DNA of 47,304 nt, from positions 351,904-399,207 of the forward strand of contig WELB01000030.1 in NCBI GenBank assembly GCA_009602725.1, given 5' to 3'. This document shows positions 47,181 to 47,304 of the stretch, one piece after another. Under the pieces are notes generated by a model. The model was not told where the DNA came from and did no database searches. It saw only the letters and a program-made list of their open reading frames with translations. The position numbers were made by a program, and so were the translations under genes. The stretch is from Spirogloea muscicola. Its lineage: Eukaryota; Streptophyta; Zygnematophyceae; Spirogloeales; Spirogloeaceae. Numbering within the stretch: the stretch's first letter is position 1; every line of letters starts with the position of its first letter.

Positions 47181-47304
47181 GGCCGCGGGCCGCACGTCGG
47201 CCGCCGCCGGCAGCGTCTCCTACGTCGGCGCCTTGGCTTGCTCGATGACTCCGGCGACCCTGACGGCGACGGCAGCGGCGGCGGCGGCGGCGGCGACGGC
47301 GGGC
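47181..47304. other. Upstream region of the hnRNP gene
   Basis: GC-rich sequence ending in a (GGC)n tract at the window edge; probably 5' UTR or promoter. No motif identified. Confidence 0.4.

Overview
The window is eukaryotic nuclear DNA, most likely from a trebouxiophyte-type green alga (inference). The genes are intron-dense (up to 19 exons) with GT-AG junctions, GC-rich exons and GC-poorer introns. A TGTAA poly(A)-type signal follows the first gene, several proteins have plant or algal type architecture, and telomere-like TTTAGGG motifs occur. I assembled gene models by hand by checking splice sites, reading phase and family motifs; exon coordinates are given in each entry. Two large runs of N (16514-17199 and 34259-35143) and three single Ns (6602, 29586, 40470) mark assembly joins, and the single Ns sit in GC-rich or proline/glycine-coding repeats.

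Layout. A DinF/EDS5-like MATE transporter (+) is followed by UDP-glucose 4-epimerase (-, its N-terminal exon lost at a join), a 109-aa unknown protein (-) and a complete 19-exon acetyl-CoA synthetase (-). From about 14.1 to 18.7 kb lies a repeat-rich island: an inverted repeat, retroelement C-terminal fragments, a partly duplicated module and an assembly gap. Next come an unrecognised membrane-anchored protein (-), a small RMP1/NEPRO-like RNase MRP protein (-) and, divergently, the CCA-adding tRNA nucleotidyltransferase (+). A mitochondrial-type glycine-rich RRM protein (-) follows, then another retroelement fragment (+), a doubtful small gene (-), the UFMylation/ER-phagy protein C53/CDK5RAP3 (-) and RBM42 (+); the last two share a gap that holds both 5' ends. 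The right end carries an alkaline-phytoceramidase-family membrane protein (-), an IST1-like ESCRT-III protein (+) and a two-RRM hnRNP (-).

Functional themes. The metabolic genes (epimerase, acetyl-CoA synthetase, ceramidase family) show no sign of forming a cluster. RNA biology is over-represented: RMP1, CCA-adding enzyme, mitochondrial GRP, RBM42 and hnRNP. Several neighbours are divergent (RMP1/CCA, C53/RBM42, ceramidase/IST1). The most notable items are an array of shuffled ATG8-interacting motifs in C53, a 44-nt same-strand overlap between the RMP1-like and membrane-protein reading frames, and an in-frame continuation of that membrane protein into retroelement sequence. I found no prokaryotic-type system, CRISPR array or convincing tRNA or rRNA gene.
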